This document shows positions 1 to 11,683 of a DNA stretch of 64,000 nt, piece after piece. The position numbers and the translations under genes were made by a program. Position 1 is the first letter of the stretch; every line of letters begins with the position of its first letter. This DNA is from Kondoa malvinella. Taxonomy: Eukaryota > Basidiomycota > Agaricostilbomycetes > Agaricostilbales > Kondoaceae. The stretch covers positions 2,890,331 through 2,954,330 of the forward strand of contig BCIM01000002.1 in the NCBI GenBank assembly GCA_039545315.1, read 5' to 3'. Under the pieces are notes generated by a model that saw only the letters and a program-made list of their open reading frames with translations, searched no databases and was not told where the DNA came from.

Positions 1-204
1 CTCGTGATGTTCTCTCTCGTCCGCACATTCTTGGAAGAATGAATCCATAGCAATCCGATTTGACTGTAGATGGTTGATACGGGAAAAATGCCAAGTCAGA
101 GCTGGAAAGGATTAAACTGATAACGGGCGCCCGTCACATCTTTTCGGAGACTTAACAAAACAGTACCATCAAACTGTACAATTATCTACAAAATACAGAT
201 ACCT

Positions 205-3168
205 TCAACGCCATATAGGACTAGCTCCCGCCGTTGGAGCTAGACTCATTCTCCCTGCTAATCTACCGCCATTGAGACCGATTGATGACTCACTTGTCCG
301 CTTAACAGGTGAATGTTTCGGCGAAGGTAACGTGGTCCGAGGCGCTCTTCCAGGTCGAGCACGAGCTGGTATAGACAGTGAAGAGTTGGATTGATCGCCA
401 TCGTCTTGGGAAGCAGAAGTTGGGGCAATCCATGACACTCGTCGACTCTTTTTAGCTGATCTGACAGGGCCGACTGAGCTTCTTCTGCTGCTAGATAGTC
501 GCTTAAGTGAAGAAGGTCGCGACCGCGCTGGGTTGACAGAAAGTGAGGAAGCATCGCCGAAAGAAGAGTTGGCAGAGGAAAGAGACGCATTGCCGGAATC
601 GCCTAATGGCTGTCGGTAGGGGTCTTCCTTGAGGAAATTCAGGCGAGATTTGCTTAGAGGCGCGGCGCGAGCGGTTGATCTGGACGGAGGTGTGTTCTCG
701 CTGTCCTCAGTCAGATCTGGCAATCGATTCGCTTTTGCGCTATCTGGCTTGTTGCGAGACAGGAAGCCTGAACTGAGTCGACTACTGCTTGGCTTGAGCA
801 TCATTCTGACATCTGCTGCGGACTTTGATGATGATGCTTGAGGTGTGGGAACTGGATTAAAGACGTCCGTGGGTGATGAGGAGGTAGCCAAAAGACCAGA
901 TGATTTTGCCTTTGCGTCAGCTTCCATTGACAGCTGGTCTTCTAGTTCCCAACCTTCTCCTGCTTCTGCAGATAAGGTCAGCTTAGATGTCCAAGAGCAA
1001 ATCGAGGACTTGCCATCTTTCCAGACGACGCTCTTCTTCTCTACCTTCGGAGCTCTCTTTCGCGGCGAAGATATGATGCTGCTCTTCAATCCTCCAAGTC
1101 TTGCTTTCCGCGGTGATCTTGCCGATTTGACCGGAGACGAAGCTGGCAGATCCAAAGACGGCACGTTTCCTCGAGCAGCTGATAAGGGGACAATTTCCGT
1201 TTGCATGCCAGCCAGTTCTGTGAAAGCTCTTTGACTAGCGGCATCGAGCTGAGCAATCGCAGCCTTCCAGGTAGACTCTTCCATATCTTGCACATTCAAC
1301 AGACGGTTCCGAGCATCAAAGAGCGCTACCAGAATCTGAGCTTGAGCTTTGCTACCTTCGTTCTGACCTGTTTCTTTCGCCTGTTCTGTCGCTACCCGTA
1401 GTGTCAATTCGATCATCTTGACTTCTGAATCCAGTAGATCAGATGCTTCTGGGTGTTTTAAACGCCTGCGCAAATTGGCTACATTCGCTTCATAGATCGA
1501 TTGAGCATTTGTAGCTTGCTTCGTCTCCTGTATCAGTGCTTGACCACGAGAAGCGAGTGTGTTGATGAGGGCGTCCATACGCGAGATGATGTCCAATAGT
1601 GCAGGCGATACTTCTTCAAGTTTCGAAGGGAAAGCATGCTTCCTCCATCGCAGCAAGATAGGTCTGAACGACTCCAGACATCCCAATTCGGCCTTTGCAG
1701 TAGCTGCCCTACTCGCTTTCACCAACGCATCCTCTTGTGCTGTTCGAATACTCCTCAATCCCTCTTGCACCTCTCTCAACGCTTCACCTCTCAGACTCCG
1801 TTCTGCGTCTCGCGCCTTCTCCTCTCTTGACGCATCAGCCAACTTTCGCGCTTCCAACTCTTGCCGCAGCTCATAGATAATCTTGACGTATTGACTGACA
1901 TGCCGATCAACGCTAATGACATTGCGAGTCGCTTTCGTCTTGATTTGTTTCGCTCTATTGGCATATTGAAGCGTATTGTGCGTTTCGTCGTAATGCTGTG
2001 ATGAAGGAGATACGCAGACAATCATTGCTGTTCTGCATGAACCGGAAAGAGAATGCTTGAGCAGTCGAGTGAGCTTGCTATCCCGGTATGGTACATGGCC
2101 GCGTCGACGGGGATCGCAAAGGGCGTTGATGCAGTTCCCCAGAGCGAGAAGCGATCGGTTGATATTGGCGCCTTCGAAGAGTCGTTCGCCCTTGTTCTTC
2201 GTTACTGATGCTCGTTCAGATCCAGCGAGATCGATGACAGAAAGTGTAGCGAGCGAATAGTCTTCTGAAATATCGGCTGTTCGAGGCTTGATCTTGACAT
2301 TGACCGATAGAACAGCATGCGATCGAGAAGAGGTAGCGTTCGCTTCGGTATGGTTTGTCGAGCGGTTCAGATTGCCTTGATGAATCATTGTGATGACTTC
2401 TTCTGCTGATGTTGGCACGTGCTCTGAGAGACCTGGTACGACGATGCGTGACTTGTCGTTTTCGCGCATGCCGAGGCAGATGGTGCTATCGTCTGCCAAC
2501 AAGTCGCGGATCTGCTCATTGTAGATTTCCAGGTAAGATACTGTATGACGATAAGTCGCAGACCTATATGCTGGACGATGTACTCACAAGACAATTCCAC
2601 CTTTGAATCCTCCTCTTTGGCTTGTATACTGTCGAAGAGGTCCTTCATCAAGAGGAAGATGATGCCAGGACATTCTGGCGTTCCAGATATGGTGTGCGTT
2701 TTGCCGCAGCCAGTAGCCTGGAGGTTTCGATCAGTGTGTTACTTGCGAGAGTATAGCTTGACTAACTCCATAGGCAAAGATGGTCGAATTGAAGCCGTTC
2801 AACACGCTGCCAATCAGGTCTTTCGCTATGCCATCATACACATCTTGCTGTTGCGCATCTTCATCGAAGACCTTATCAAAGCAGAAACGCATGTCCTTCT
2901 TCTTTTTGTAATTCGGGCCAAGCAGCTGTCTTTGCAGATTCGACATGGGGTTATTCTCCAATGGATCAAAGACAAGGACACGGTCGTCGAGCACACGAAG
3001 AATCTTGCGTATAGAAGCAGCAGAGCGAGGTGCGAGTGAGACCGCGCCAGATAGAGAGGCATCATTGTAGATTTGAACAGCGGTTTGTGCAGCGAGGTTG
3101 CCTGCTTCTTTGGTCGATAGCGGCCTAACGCGGATAGCGACGCTTATTGAAGAGCTGCCGTCCGACAT
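205..3168 (-). CDS. KIP3: Kinesin-8 family motor protein (Kip3-like)
   Basis: Predicted plus-end-directed, microtubule-depolymerising motor of the kinesin-8 type, 955 aa. Exons read on the minus strand: 3168-2767, 2717-2588, 2540-205 (introns 49 and 47 nt). The motor domain occupies about residues 1-400. The P-loop ATGCGKTH is created across the first splice junction; switch I (SSRSH) and switch II (DLAGSE) follow, and the microtubule-binding part reads YRDSKLTRLLKHSL. A coiled-coil neck (YVKIIYELRQELEARK) follows, then a long Ser/Arg/Pro-rich basic tail without recognised domains. Kinesin-8 rather than kinesin-5 is suggested by the N-terminal position of the motor, the long first loop and the SYLEIYNE context. 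The start is the first ATG before ISVAIRVRPL. I see no disruption. Confidence 0.93.
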
Positions 3169-3524
3169 TGTAGCTCTTCAGACAGAGAGAATCAAGCAGT
3201 TCACAAGACAGTCCGTGTGTATTCGCGAAACAAGCTGGCTTTGAGCTCTGTCTGGCCGCTGGAGGTTTGCGCTGATTTGGTATACCAGATGATTGCGTCG
3301 TGGGTATCTTTGAGTAGTTCAGAGGCCGATTCAGGCTTTCAGAAGAGCTTCGTTTCGGTCAAGAGTTTGGAAAAACAACAAACGCGAAATGAGTAAACAA
3401 AGCGAAAAGGGCTGCAGACTCCGAAGTGACTAGTAGAGCGTAGCTGGCGAGCACAGCATGCGAGTTTGTCAAAGCAACACGTCCTCCCAAAGTTCTGCAT
3501 CAATCCATAGCATAGCTCGAAATA
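3169..3524. other. Intergenic, kinesin promoter / cupin 3' side
   Basis: 356 bp between two minus-strand genes. It must hold the kinesin promoter. I see no coding signal or clear motif. Confidence 0.5.
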
Positions 3525-4529
3525 TCACTTGTCTTTCGGTGCTTGGTAGTATTCAGGATATGTCGCTTGGTACCTGTACGCAGTCAACATCCCTGATCAG
3601 CTGAATACAGCAAATGGTCTGTCAGACGCACCCAAGGAGGAAACGAGCAACAAATGCCATAAGCCAATGTATGCCGACCAGCAGTGGTGTAGGTAATGGA
3701 CCCATTGCGATCAGCATATCGTGCGAGTAGAGAAAGAGGATGAGCTGAAAGGGAGAAGGCGACATTTTCGCGTTGAAGCAGTCAGACATGTATCTAGCTT
3801 GACGGTCAGTTATTGTCAGCCTGAATGTATTGCCACGCGTACGAGTTGAAGTTCCTAAAAGAAAAAGATCAGCTGTGTAGTGCGCGAAGAATCAAGCATA
3901 CCTCAAGAAACGCTCGTTGAAGCCAACAATCTCATCATCCGGGTCGACCGTGACTGTTTCGCCGTAAGGGACCTCTCATAGATATACGCAGCGAATGTAC
4001 CTTCAAACTTGGTGTTGGCAGGACTTTCAATGGGCCAAAATGTATGCCGCAAGCCCGCTCTAGAACAGAATGAACGAAAGAACACGGCATGTCTGCTTAG
4101 ACGTACGGAATACTGACGCGACCGCTTTCAGGCGTCACAACTTGCTTCTTGCCGCTCACAATCACGCCTAGCTCGCCTTCGAGGACTTTGAAAGTCTGCG
4201 TATCGGCGTGAGCAAAATAAGGACAAATAGCGGAATGTTTACCTCTTGCTGATAGCGATGAATATGTATAGGAGGTGCAGACAAGCATTTCCCAAGACCT
4301 CCACGAGCTAATGGACTGCTTCTGTTCTGTCGGCGTCTGATGCTAACCTACGCGATTATGCTAACCTAGAGAAATGATGTGTTTCGACTGTCTTATGCTT
4401 TCTCTGGACTTCGTCGTATTCGAATATAGCGGTGGAGCAGCTATCAGCAGCATGCAGAGGGGTCTTGGTTGCTGTATAAGTCCTTTCCGGTCTAGGCGAT
4501 AGACGTGCTAGCAAGCCGATATAGGCCAT
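3525..4529 (-). CDS. Cupin-domain protein with C-terminal membrane segments
   Basis: Predicted 219-aa protein in eight exons: 4529-4366, 4315-4243, 4195-4107, 4059-4001, 3953-3902, 3854-3843, 3793-3632, 3573-3525. All are in frame; introns are 46-58 nt, mostly 47. A cupin beta-barrel is indicated by PPIHIHRYQQETFKVLEGELGV (His-x-His and downstream Glu as a candidate metal site) and by IPAGLRHTFWP. The C-terminal third is hydrophobic (FQLILFLYSHDMLIAMGPLP, then WLMAFVARFLLG) and ends in a short polar tail, suggesting one or two membrane passes. This organisation resembles fungal cupin proteins often found near secondary-metabolism genes; the substrate is unknown. One exon is only 12 nt (3843-3854). 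The ATG at 4529 is the first Met of the open first exon; further 5' exons cannot be excluded. Confidence 0.8.
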
Positions 4530-5664
4530 TTTGCTCGATAGGAAACACGTCAAGAGTTGAAGGATGGGCTTCGCAGTTGCAGAATATGGACAAGCTAGAT
4601 TTTGAGTGAAGAAAGAGTTCTCGCTTGACGTAATGAAGCACACAGACAGCGCCTTCACGCCAATAAGCACCTATAGGGCACAGGTAGCAATACCATCTGG
4701 CAGTATTGGTTGAATGCTTGAGCCTTGAAAGGAAAGGAGTAGCTCGTTCCAGCACAAGCAATCGAACGGATTATCGAACGAGGCCGAGGCAACTATTGCA
4801 ATCAAGGGGCACCAAGCATGTGCATAACATTGCAATAAAGATAGCTACTCTATAGCCTGATACGTATACATACAAAGGATCCTTGATTTCGTTCCAATGA
4901 ACCCAGAGCTTGCTAAACATTCCTTCTGCAGTACAAGCACGATCAGCCTAAGGGCAACTATGAGAGTGCCATCAGCTGAGCACGAGGGGAGACAGAGAGT
5001 CCCGAACCTTGTTCAGCAGATGTTGCAGAGTCATCTCGCACAATTGGGTGTTAGCACAGTGCAGCTTTGATAGTGAAGAATATCAAGATTGATTGAAAGG
5101 TGCGGATTAACAGATACTCTACGATCGGAAGGGGAAGGCGCCAACAAAGCATACAGAGACGCATACAGCACCGGGGCAGACCAAGAGATGTAAAGCACGA
5201 GTCGGCCGAACTCGCCAGCCGTATCGCGATACCTTCCTTCTACATGCTAACAGGTATTCTTCTACAGAGGGAAAAAGGGCAAAGGAGAAAAGACTATCGT
5301 ATGCCATTGCATGGGACGCTGAGGGGCTCCGAGACTTATGCCGAGGATAACTCGTCTAAGTTTGACATGTAGAGTACACGGCAGGAGTTCACAGAATCTA
5401 GAAAGACAGTCAAGAGCACAAAGGAATCAAAGACTTGGGAGCTTTGCTGTCAGAACATCGTGGACGCATTGTTGACCTGTAACCGAACTCGACACTTTCG
5501 CGTTTCTGCCTATACGGCTTCGCTGAACAGACCGACATAGAGCGACAGCAATACATGATAGGAAACTACAGACACGCTTGACACTTCGCACAACTTCGAA
5601 GAAATTGCCTTTTCTCGAATAGAGCCAGTCACCTCGAGCTCCCCTTGTCCCGGCTCGCTAGACT
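4530..5664. other. Divergent intergenic region
   Basis: About 1.1 kb between the minus-strand cupin gene and the plus-strand gene at 5665. Small open frames here have no family resemblance. It presumably contains both promoters and 5' UTRs. Confidence 0.5.
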
Positions 5665-6798
5665 ATGGCCTCAAGCTCGTATCAACAGCCAATGCACGGC
5701 TCACCAGATCCTGCTTTGCAATCTCCAGTGATGCAAGAAGATTCCAACGGCACAGACCTTGCAAATGAATTCATGTCACCTCGCTCGGATGGTGAGGGCG
5801 AATTCGCAAAAGAGCAGCGTCGGTTCTTGGACAAAGGCAAAGGACGAGCAGATTTCCTTGATGAGGCAGAAGTTGACGAGGAAGCGGAAGCAAAGGCTGT
5901 TCAGCTACATCTCAAAGCTATGGCCAAAGCAGAACAAGAACGTCGCAAGACTATCAGACGACAGACGACAAATATGAACGCTCATCCACCTGTCAATCTT
6001 CACGTGGCAGCTACCGTCTCAGACTTGTCTCGACGTGGATCTGCTGCTCTTAGCCGCGCTGCTTCGAAAAGAAGTTCTCGCTCTACCAAAGGTCATCAGC
6101 AAATGACTTCATTCTCTTCGACCGATGCTGAGCCTCTGCCGACGAAACGCGGCTCTTTTCACCCATCTGAAGAGGGAGCGTATGAACTTTCACAATTCAG
6201 TCCGCCTCCTACACCTCTGAGAATCAACACTCAACACGGGTCCACCTCATTTACCATTGAATCGCCTATTTCTTACCAAGCTTCACCCACACATACCGAA
6301 TCAACTATCACTTCACCCGTTTCTCCCAGCGCGACAGAAAGAGCCATCAAGACCGGTTCGCGCTTTGTTGAAGACCTAGAATCTCAAAACATGACTGGGC
6401 GAGAAATCAACCTCGGTAATCGATCTCGATCCTCGACTGGTCAATCCACTATCCGACCGACGCACGCAAAGAAATCATCTTCGACTTCTTCTTTCAACCT
6501 CTTTCAACCTCTCACTCAATCGACGTATGACTTGCATCGACCCATGTCTAGGCAATCAGCCAATAGCGGTCGACCGAGCATGGCTCCTTCTGCTAGTTTC
6601 TTTTCGAGCGATAGTGCTAGGTTGCTAGATGAAGGCAAGAGAGGCAAGAGGTACAAATACGACGTAACAGCTTATGAGAGTGATGAAGAGGAAGAAGAAG
6701 CAGGAGGGAAACAAAGTTGGTTTGAATGGTTCTGTTGTGGTTGTTGCGCGGAAGAAAGGGATGGTGAACAAGGAGGGAGAACAAATCCGATGGAGTAA
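5665..6798 (+). CDS. Hypothetical Ser-rich protein with C-terminal Cys cluster
   Basis: Single-exon gene, 377 aa, not recognised. The N-terminal part is acidic and charged (KGKGRADFLDEAEVDEEAEA) with a possible short helix around residues 75-100 (KAMAKAEQERRKTIRRQ). The middle is Ser/Thr/Pro-rich and probably disordered. An acidic run (ESDEEEEEAGG) precedes a striking C-terminal patch, WFEWFCCGCCAEE. The clustered cysteines next to aromatic residues are typical of S-acylation sites, so peripheral membrane attachment through the C-terminus is an inference. There is no signal peptide. Lack of introns is unusual for this window but the frame is long and uninterrupted. Confidence 0.75.
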   Translation: MASSSYQQPMHGSPDPALQSPVMQEDSNGTDLANEFMSPRSDGEGEFAKEQRRFLDKGKGRADFLDEAEVDEEAEAKAVQLHLKAMAKAEQERRKTIRRQTTNMNAHPPVNLHVAATVSDLSRRGSAALSRAASKRSSRSTKGHQQMTSFSSTDAEPLPTKRGSFHPSEEGAYELSQFSPPPTPLRINTQHGSTSFTIESPISYQASPTHTESTITSPVSPSATERAIKTGSRFVEDLESQNMTGREINLGNRSRSSTGQSTIRPTHAKKSSSTSSFNLFQPLTQSTYDLHRPMSRQSANSGRPSMAPSASFFSSDSARLLDEGKRGKRYKYDVTAYESDEEEEEAGGKQSWFEWFCCGCCAEERDGEQGGRTNPME

Positions 6799-6986
6799 GC
6801 GCCGAAGCGCGTAGCAGGGGTGAGCAGACTAAATTAGCCATCACCTAACAAAAAGTGAGGCTAAATTTGACCGGCCGATAGTCATGCCGTAGTCTTGCAA
6901 CGTCAGGATAAGCAAGAAAATTGATCTCTACCTGCTTCCACCGCCTGCTTCGGACTTCTGTATTATACTGCTGGGGGTCTACCATC

Positions 6987-7725
6987 ATGCCTCGTCCTTC
7001 AAGGTTCGGCCTTTCCTCGGCGCTCGCTCTGTTTTGGATGGAGTCTGTGTCTTGTCAATCCTGTGCTGGTGCTTATGATCCTTACTGGTGAGCTCTCCGG
7101 ATGTATGCTTGAACAATGATTCATGTCGTCGCGTCGACAGCGGCGCGGGAGTACCAAACAATTCAGCACCTGCGAAATTTGGGTACTTCCAGTCTTAGCG
7201 ATCTCCGCATTGAGCTGATAGCTATACAGATCAGCTGAGCGCACCGGAATCGCAATAGGCATCAGTGCCCTCGTTATCTGCATCTTCCTTCTCTGGGCCT
7301 ATATCAACCGCTCTACTCGAAAAGCCGCCCAAGCAGCCTCACCAGCCGCAACTCAAGCACTAGCAAGAACCATACCTGAACTACCCTATAGACCGGACTA
7401 CGGAGTAATGGTGCAAGGTAAGTTATGCTGGGCTAGTCAAAGTGTACCTTGGACTAAAAATTGGTCCATAACAGCAGCGGGTGGGACTCAAGCGCCGACC
7501 CTGCCCGCGTATGAAAGTGTTGCGAATCCACTGCCTGTTTATCATGCTGTAAGTGTTTTCTATGTCAATGAATCACAGCTCACGCTTGAACAGCCAAATC
7601 AACGTTCACCCGTCTTACCTCCCTACCCTTCCCAGCTAGATCGAACTACACCTACACATCGGCTACGCGATAAGCTCCTCTTTGCGCACAGGAGGGGAAG
7701 CAAGGAAGTCGCCGTAGCTGTTTGA
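6987..7725 (+). CDS. Small single-pass membrane protein
   Basis: 178-aa protein from five exons: 6987-7087, 7141-7182, 7230-7417, 7475-7548, 7594-7725. It starts with a hydrophobic N-terminus (LSSALALFWMESVSC) that looks like a signal peptide. A short luminal stretch with CQSCAGAYDPYWC-type cysteines follows, then one transmembrane helix (IAIGISALVICIFLLWAYI) and a basic stop-transfer NRSTRK. The cytosolic tail is Pro/Tyr-rich (LPAYESV, VLPPYPSQL) and could offer PY-like docking sites for WW-domain proteins such as the RSP5 product encoded at 24.5 kb; that partnership is speculation. No family was recognised. In exon 4 an alternative acceptor 3 nt downstream is also in frame. Confidence 0.75.
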
Positions 7726-8160
7726 ACGCGACATCACTTTTGTATTCTATGTTCAGGTGAGTCATGCATCACTGTGTCATTAATGGCTGTCTCTGATGAT
7801 ATAGCTAGGACATTGCACTTTCACTTGATTGTCTATTTATTAGCGCTGAGACTTTGCACTGTGTGCATCATGAATCTTTGACCACTTCACTTGTCCTCCG
7901 TCGGCCAAGTTCTGATACCAAAGTCGAGGGTATACTTAGTGACGCTTCCGGTAGCTGCAGTACCCTTATTACGGTATACCTGCAGTGTCTGCATAGTCTG
8001 AGTCAGTAGGAGCAAGAGGGTTGCCCAAGGGCTTCAAACGGATCAAGCGCTGCGAGAAGCTCAGCCGGTATGCGTGTACCGTAGGCCAACCGCTAGCAGC
8101 TTATGGAACTCTGTCACAGCTTATACGGCTTTCCAACGCCGAGCACAAATCAAATTAAAC
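7726..8160. other. Intergenic
   Basis: 435 bp between two plus-strand genes. Nothing recognised. The frame upstream of the F-box ATG is open to about 8074 but lacks an ATG before 8161. Confidence 0.5.
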
Positions 8161-9264
8161 ATGTCAAAGGCAACAACTCTCCTCGACCTCTTGCCAGAGC
8201 TACTCGAAGATATTGCATTTATGCTCAACACGAACGACTGCCTGCGTTTTGGGCTTGCGTGCAAGCGGCTAAGTGCTATCGCTCTCGCGGCGCCATTCTA
8301 TCACACCTTTCGACCATTTGGGTTTGCAGGAAACATTAGGCGGCTTGCGGATCGTCTTGAAAGCAGACCCTCTATTGGCCTCTGGATAAGGGAATACGAC
8401 CTCGGATATGATGATGAGCCGTACGGCGAAGATCTGTACACCCAAGCGTACAGCATTGGACAAGCGACAATGCTGTTGAGGCGGATGCAGAAGCTCAAAG
8501 TCCTGTGGATTCCCAGTCTTCCTTCCGAACTCGGTAACCCTTTCATTGACTCTATTGTGCGCGATGTCTGTCAAGTGAAAAGTTTGAAGGAAATTACATT
8601 GCATGAATGGTCTGCCAGTCACGTCTCCCAGATTCTCAGCTTACCAGTGCTCCGATCTATCAATCTGGTCGAAATTTTCCTGCCGGCGCCAGCTTGGACA
8701 CCGAATGCAAGCCAAGCCATCAGCACAAGTGTGACCGATCTCTACATGGAATGCACCTACGCCGACCAAAATGGTCTCGCTACACTATTCCATGCGTTAC
8801 CAGCATTACAGCATCTCGAAATATACAAGATGGGCGGTATTGGCATTACTGAAAATGTCGAACTCGTCGTGCGGTTCTTCCCACAAATAGTACAGCTAGA
8901 GATATACAATTCAAGGGACGCAGAGTATCCAAAACTTGTTCCAAGCCAATGGCCTAGTCATTTTCCAGCTTTGCAAGAAATCACTCTTCGCAATGTTGCA
9001 ATCAGTGATACGAGCTTGTTGTACTTTGGTCCCGCAATCTCGAAGATCGACTTGCGCGAGTCGGATCTATCCATACCAAGTCTGGCATATGCGATAATGC
9101 AATGGAGGGATGATCCAGCACTCTGTCATCGACGCCTAGTCTTGCTTGACAACATCGACGACACCGATATGCGGGCTCGAATCTTGGTCAGCTATTTCTC
9201 AATGACTCCTAACTCTTACTTGCGACTGACATGTGTGTGCAGCGCGATTGTCAAAACACTTTGA
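8161..9264 (+). CDS. F-box / leucine-rich-repeat-like protein
   Basis: Intronless, 367 aa. The N-terminus LLDLLPELLEDIAFML followed by DCLRFGLACKRLSAIALAAP matches the F-box pattern (residues about 5-45), which recruits Skp1 in SCF ubiquitin ligases. The remainder shows irregular leucine-rich segments (LPALQHLEIYKMGG, FPALQEITLRNVAISD), as in basidiomycete F-box proteins that present substrates through a C-terminal LRR-like fold. The substrate is unknown. I chose the ATG at 8161 because the F-box begins five residues later and the upstream open frame has no ATG. Such F-box genes are often recent lineage-specific expansions, which fits the neighbouring accessory genes. Confidence 0.8.
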   Translation: MSKATTLLDLLPELLEDIAFMLNTNDCLRFGLACKRLSAIALAAPFYHTFRPFGFAGNIRRLADRLESRPSIGLWIREYDLGYDDEPYGEDLYTQAYSIGQATMLLRRMQKLKVLWIPSLPSELGNPFIDSIVRDVCQVKSLKEITLHEWSASHVSQILSLPVLRSINLVEIFLPAPAWTPNASQAISTSVTDLYMECTYADQNGLATLFHALPALQHLEIYKMGGIGITENVELVVRFFPQIVQLEIYNSRDAEYPKLVPSQWPSHFPALQEITLRNVAISDTSLLYFGPAISKIDLRESDLSIPSLAYAIMQWRDDPALCHRRLVLLDNIDDTDMRARILVSYFSMTPNSYLRLTCVCSAIVKTL

Positions 9265-9530
9265 TCGATGTACGGTTTGAATAAATTGCTTGTTGGTGGA
9301 TGTGCTGCTTGCGGGGCTGGGAGATGGGCAGCTACTTGTCTACTATGCTGTATGTCTATCTTATGCTCGGATCGTAGAATTTGTATGAGCCGAGGTGAAT
9401 AGGTCTCTATATAGTCTCCGCCAGGCGCCGTTTTGCTTAGTATCGGATGATATGTTTCTTCGGAGCCAGGAGAGCGGAAGGCAGAACAGAATGGCATAGT
9501 ATTGCATCACATGCGAAGGGGCCCAACTCT

Positions 9531-11548
9531 CTAAATGAATTTGACATTCCCAGAATCGTCTGTTGCATCTGTCGTGAATAGACTGTACTTGGTGTCTGTG
9601 TTGTACCTACAATAACATCAGGAGGAACACTCGTGACAAAAACACCACACAGACCTTTCGAGGTCGCGAAGACCTTCTTTTGCTTCTCGCTCGATAGTCG
9701 CTTTGATCGTATCGTTTCTCACAAGGAACCTCGCTGGGAAGAGCTGAGGTCGGACATTACCTGTCATCGCGAGTCAGCCTGATATAGAATGATAAGCGAT
9801 CAAGAACTTACTGCCATTGGTATACGCAGAGATCTGGGAAAGTAATCAACATAGAGTGAAGATGATTGTGCCTTTTGCTTACGTCAACATCGATAGGCTT
9901 GCCCTCAGGATCCAGTGCTTTTGTTATGTTGAATGCCCAAAGCATACGAGCGATGGAGATGTATGTTCCTTGTTCAGCGAGCGCTTTGCCCTATAGGCAA
10001 AATCAGGTGCTGAAAGTATAGCTGAATTGACACTAACAGCACAAGTTCTTCTCCCGTAGCCGAATGCGTTGTAGCCTTCAGAATTCGGGTAGGGTCGGCG
10101 ATTCTCTTTCAGGAAGCGATCTGGGTTGAATCGACTAAGGCAGACGCGAGTGTGAACATCAGCAAAGGCAAGCTGCTGCTTCAAAGACCGATCTTACTCT
10201 GGCTCGGGAAATTCGCGTGGGTGGTGATGAATTGCGTATGCTGAAGCCTGGATCCAAGAGTTGGCTGGAATGAGATAACCATTCCAGACATCATCGACGA
10301 CATTAGAGTGAGGCATTCCGGCTCTAAGCGACATGTAGCAGTCAGCGACGGCTAAGCGGTATCATAGCGAAGAACAGCTCACAATATGGCTACAGTCCGC
10401 CAACGAAAGACCTCGCGCATGAAAGCGTCAACATATGGCAAATTGGGTTGATCTTCGAAAGTGGGAGAGCGCTCGAAGCCTATGAGAATATCAGCATTGG
10501 TGCGGGCGAGTATAGCGCGGACTTACCGACTACACGATCTAGCTCGTCCCAGGCCTTTTGTAAAACTTCTGGATGACTGACACACGCAAGGACGAAGGTG
10601 ATCAAAGTGCTCGAGCTCGTATCTGTTCCGACATGAACAAGGGAATGCACACCCGGGAAGCAGAACGATACTGACCTGAACCAGCGCCAAACAGATTACT
10701 AGCAATGCCAGAGACTTCTTGATCCGTAAGTTGATACTTGCCAACAAAGTTTTCGTACAGATCGCGCGAGTGATTCTCGTTCGGATTCTCTTTGTGCGCT
10801 TCTTTAGCCAGGCGGAGGAAGAATTTATGGCCGATGGTCATCCCGTTTGTCATCTTCTTCCATGGACCTGGAAGTTTAGAGACGTAGGGAAAGGTATCCC
10901 TGGGGGATATGTAAGCTGCGGCTATGAAGTGGATTATTACGACTTACAGAAGCATCACTCCGCTCTTAGCTGGGACATTCATTGCTGCAGCACGGTGCAT
11001 GACAGAAATGACTTCGGCGACTATAGGGTCTCTGTGCCGACTTGTAAGCACGAAGCCTGCGCATAGAAACAGGACAGACTTGTATGACTGCAACCGTCTT
11101 CCGAAACCAATGATGGATACAGTACTGGCCGCATATCGTTCAAAGTGATTAACAAATTCTTCCGGGTCTTGCAGAATATCCTGCACTGGCATCAGCCAGA
11201 ACTAACACGAACCAAAGCTTCGCCGCACCCATGGTATTTGCTTGCTCTCGTTGTTCTGAAAGTCTCTATAGTTGCGAATCTGCTGTTGACCAACTCCATG
11301 ATGCGTAATCTTCCGAAGCTCTCTCCAGCGTGCGCCGTACTGCTTTGCGATCAGGTTGTTGTTTCCGGTCCCGTGCTCGATAAAGACCGTCATCGTTGGG
11401 CGACTTTGCAAGCGTAGACATGAGCGAACGAAGTGTGCTACTGAAGAGGCTCAGACTTACGAGCTGTAGATACCGGCACTGTTTCAATCTGTCAGCAGGG
11501 TATCGATACTTTACAAAGTAATAACGAGCCGTTTGTTGAGCAGTTCAT
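9531..11548 (-). CDS. Cytochrome P450, 5'-truncated
   Basis: Haem-thiolate monooxygenase lacking its N-terminus. Fourteen exons: 11548-11526, 11478-11461, 11403-11229, 11180-11095, 11031-10948, 10899-10676, 10622-10527, 10479-10383, 10323-10198, 10134-10038, 9990-9883, 9833-9812, 9760-9655, 9606-9531 (445 aa). Visible hallmarks: YSSRPTMTVF near the start, RWRELRK (C helix), oxygen-binding I-helix GAGSDTSSSTL, ExxR in FMREVFRW, PEPDRFNPDRFL, and the haem loop FGYGRRTCAGKALAE with the Cys ligand. The membrane anchor and proline-rich hinge (roughly 80 residues in most fungal P450s) are missing, and the plus-strand coiled-coil gene begins only 136 bp away. Upstream of 11548 a second frame reads DELLNKR, the expected P450 sequence, so a frameshift or decay is likely. 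Possibly a pseudogene. Confidence 0.85.
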
Positions 11549-11683
11549 CTGCGACCCACTACAGTATTCCTCAACTTCATCCACGGGGAGAAGAGTGATG
11601 ACCTACAGCATCGTTAATCCATAGCGTATGTCTGCGACTCGCGCGCAACTGCCTCGGCCACTTCATCCAAGATCATCAAGTTC

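Noticed and set aside
4874..4920. Possible upstream first exon of the cupin gene (MFSKLWVHWNEIKD)
   Set aside because: It has a plausible ATG and GT donor, but no chain of acceptors joins it in frame. An ATG at 4529 gives a complete in-frame model.
5100..5372. 90-codon plus-strand frame upstream of 5665
   Set aside because: No ATG-supported family, arginine-rich random composition, located in a divergent promoter.
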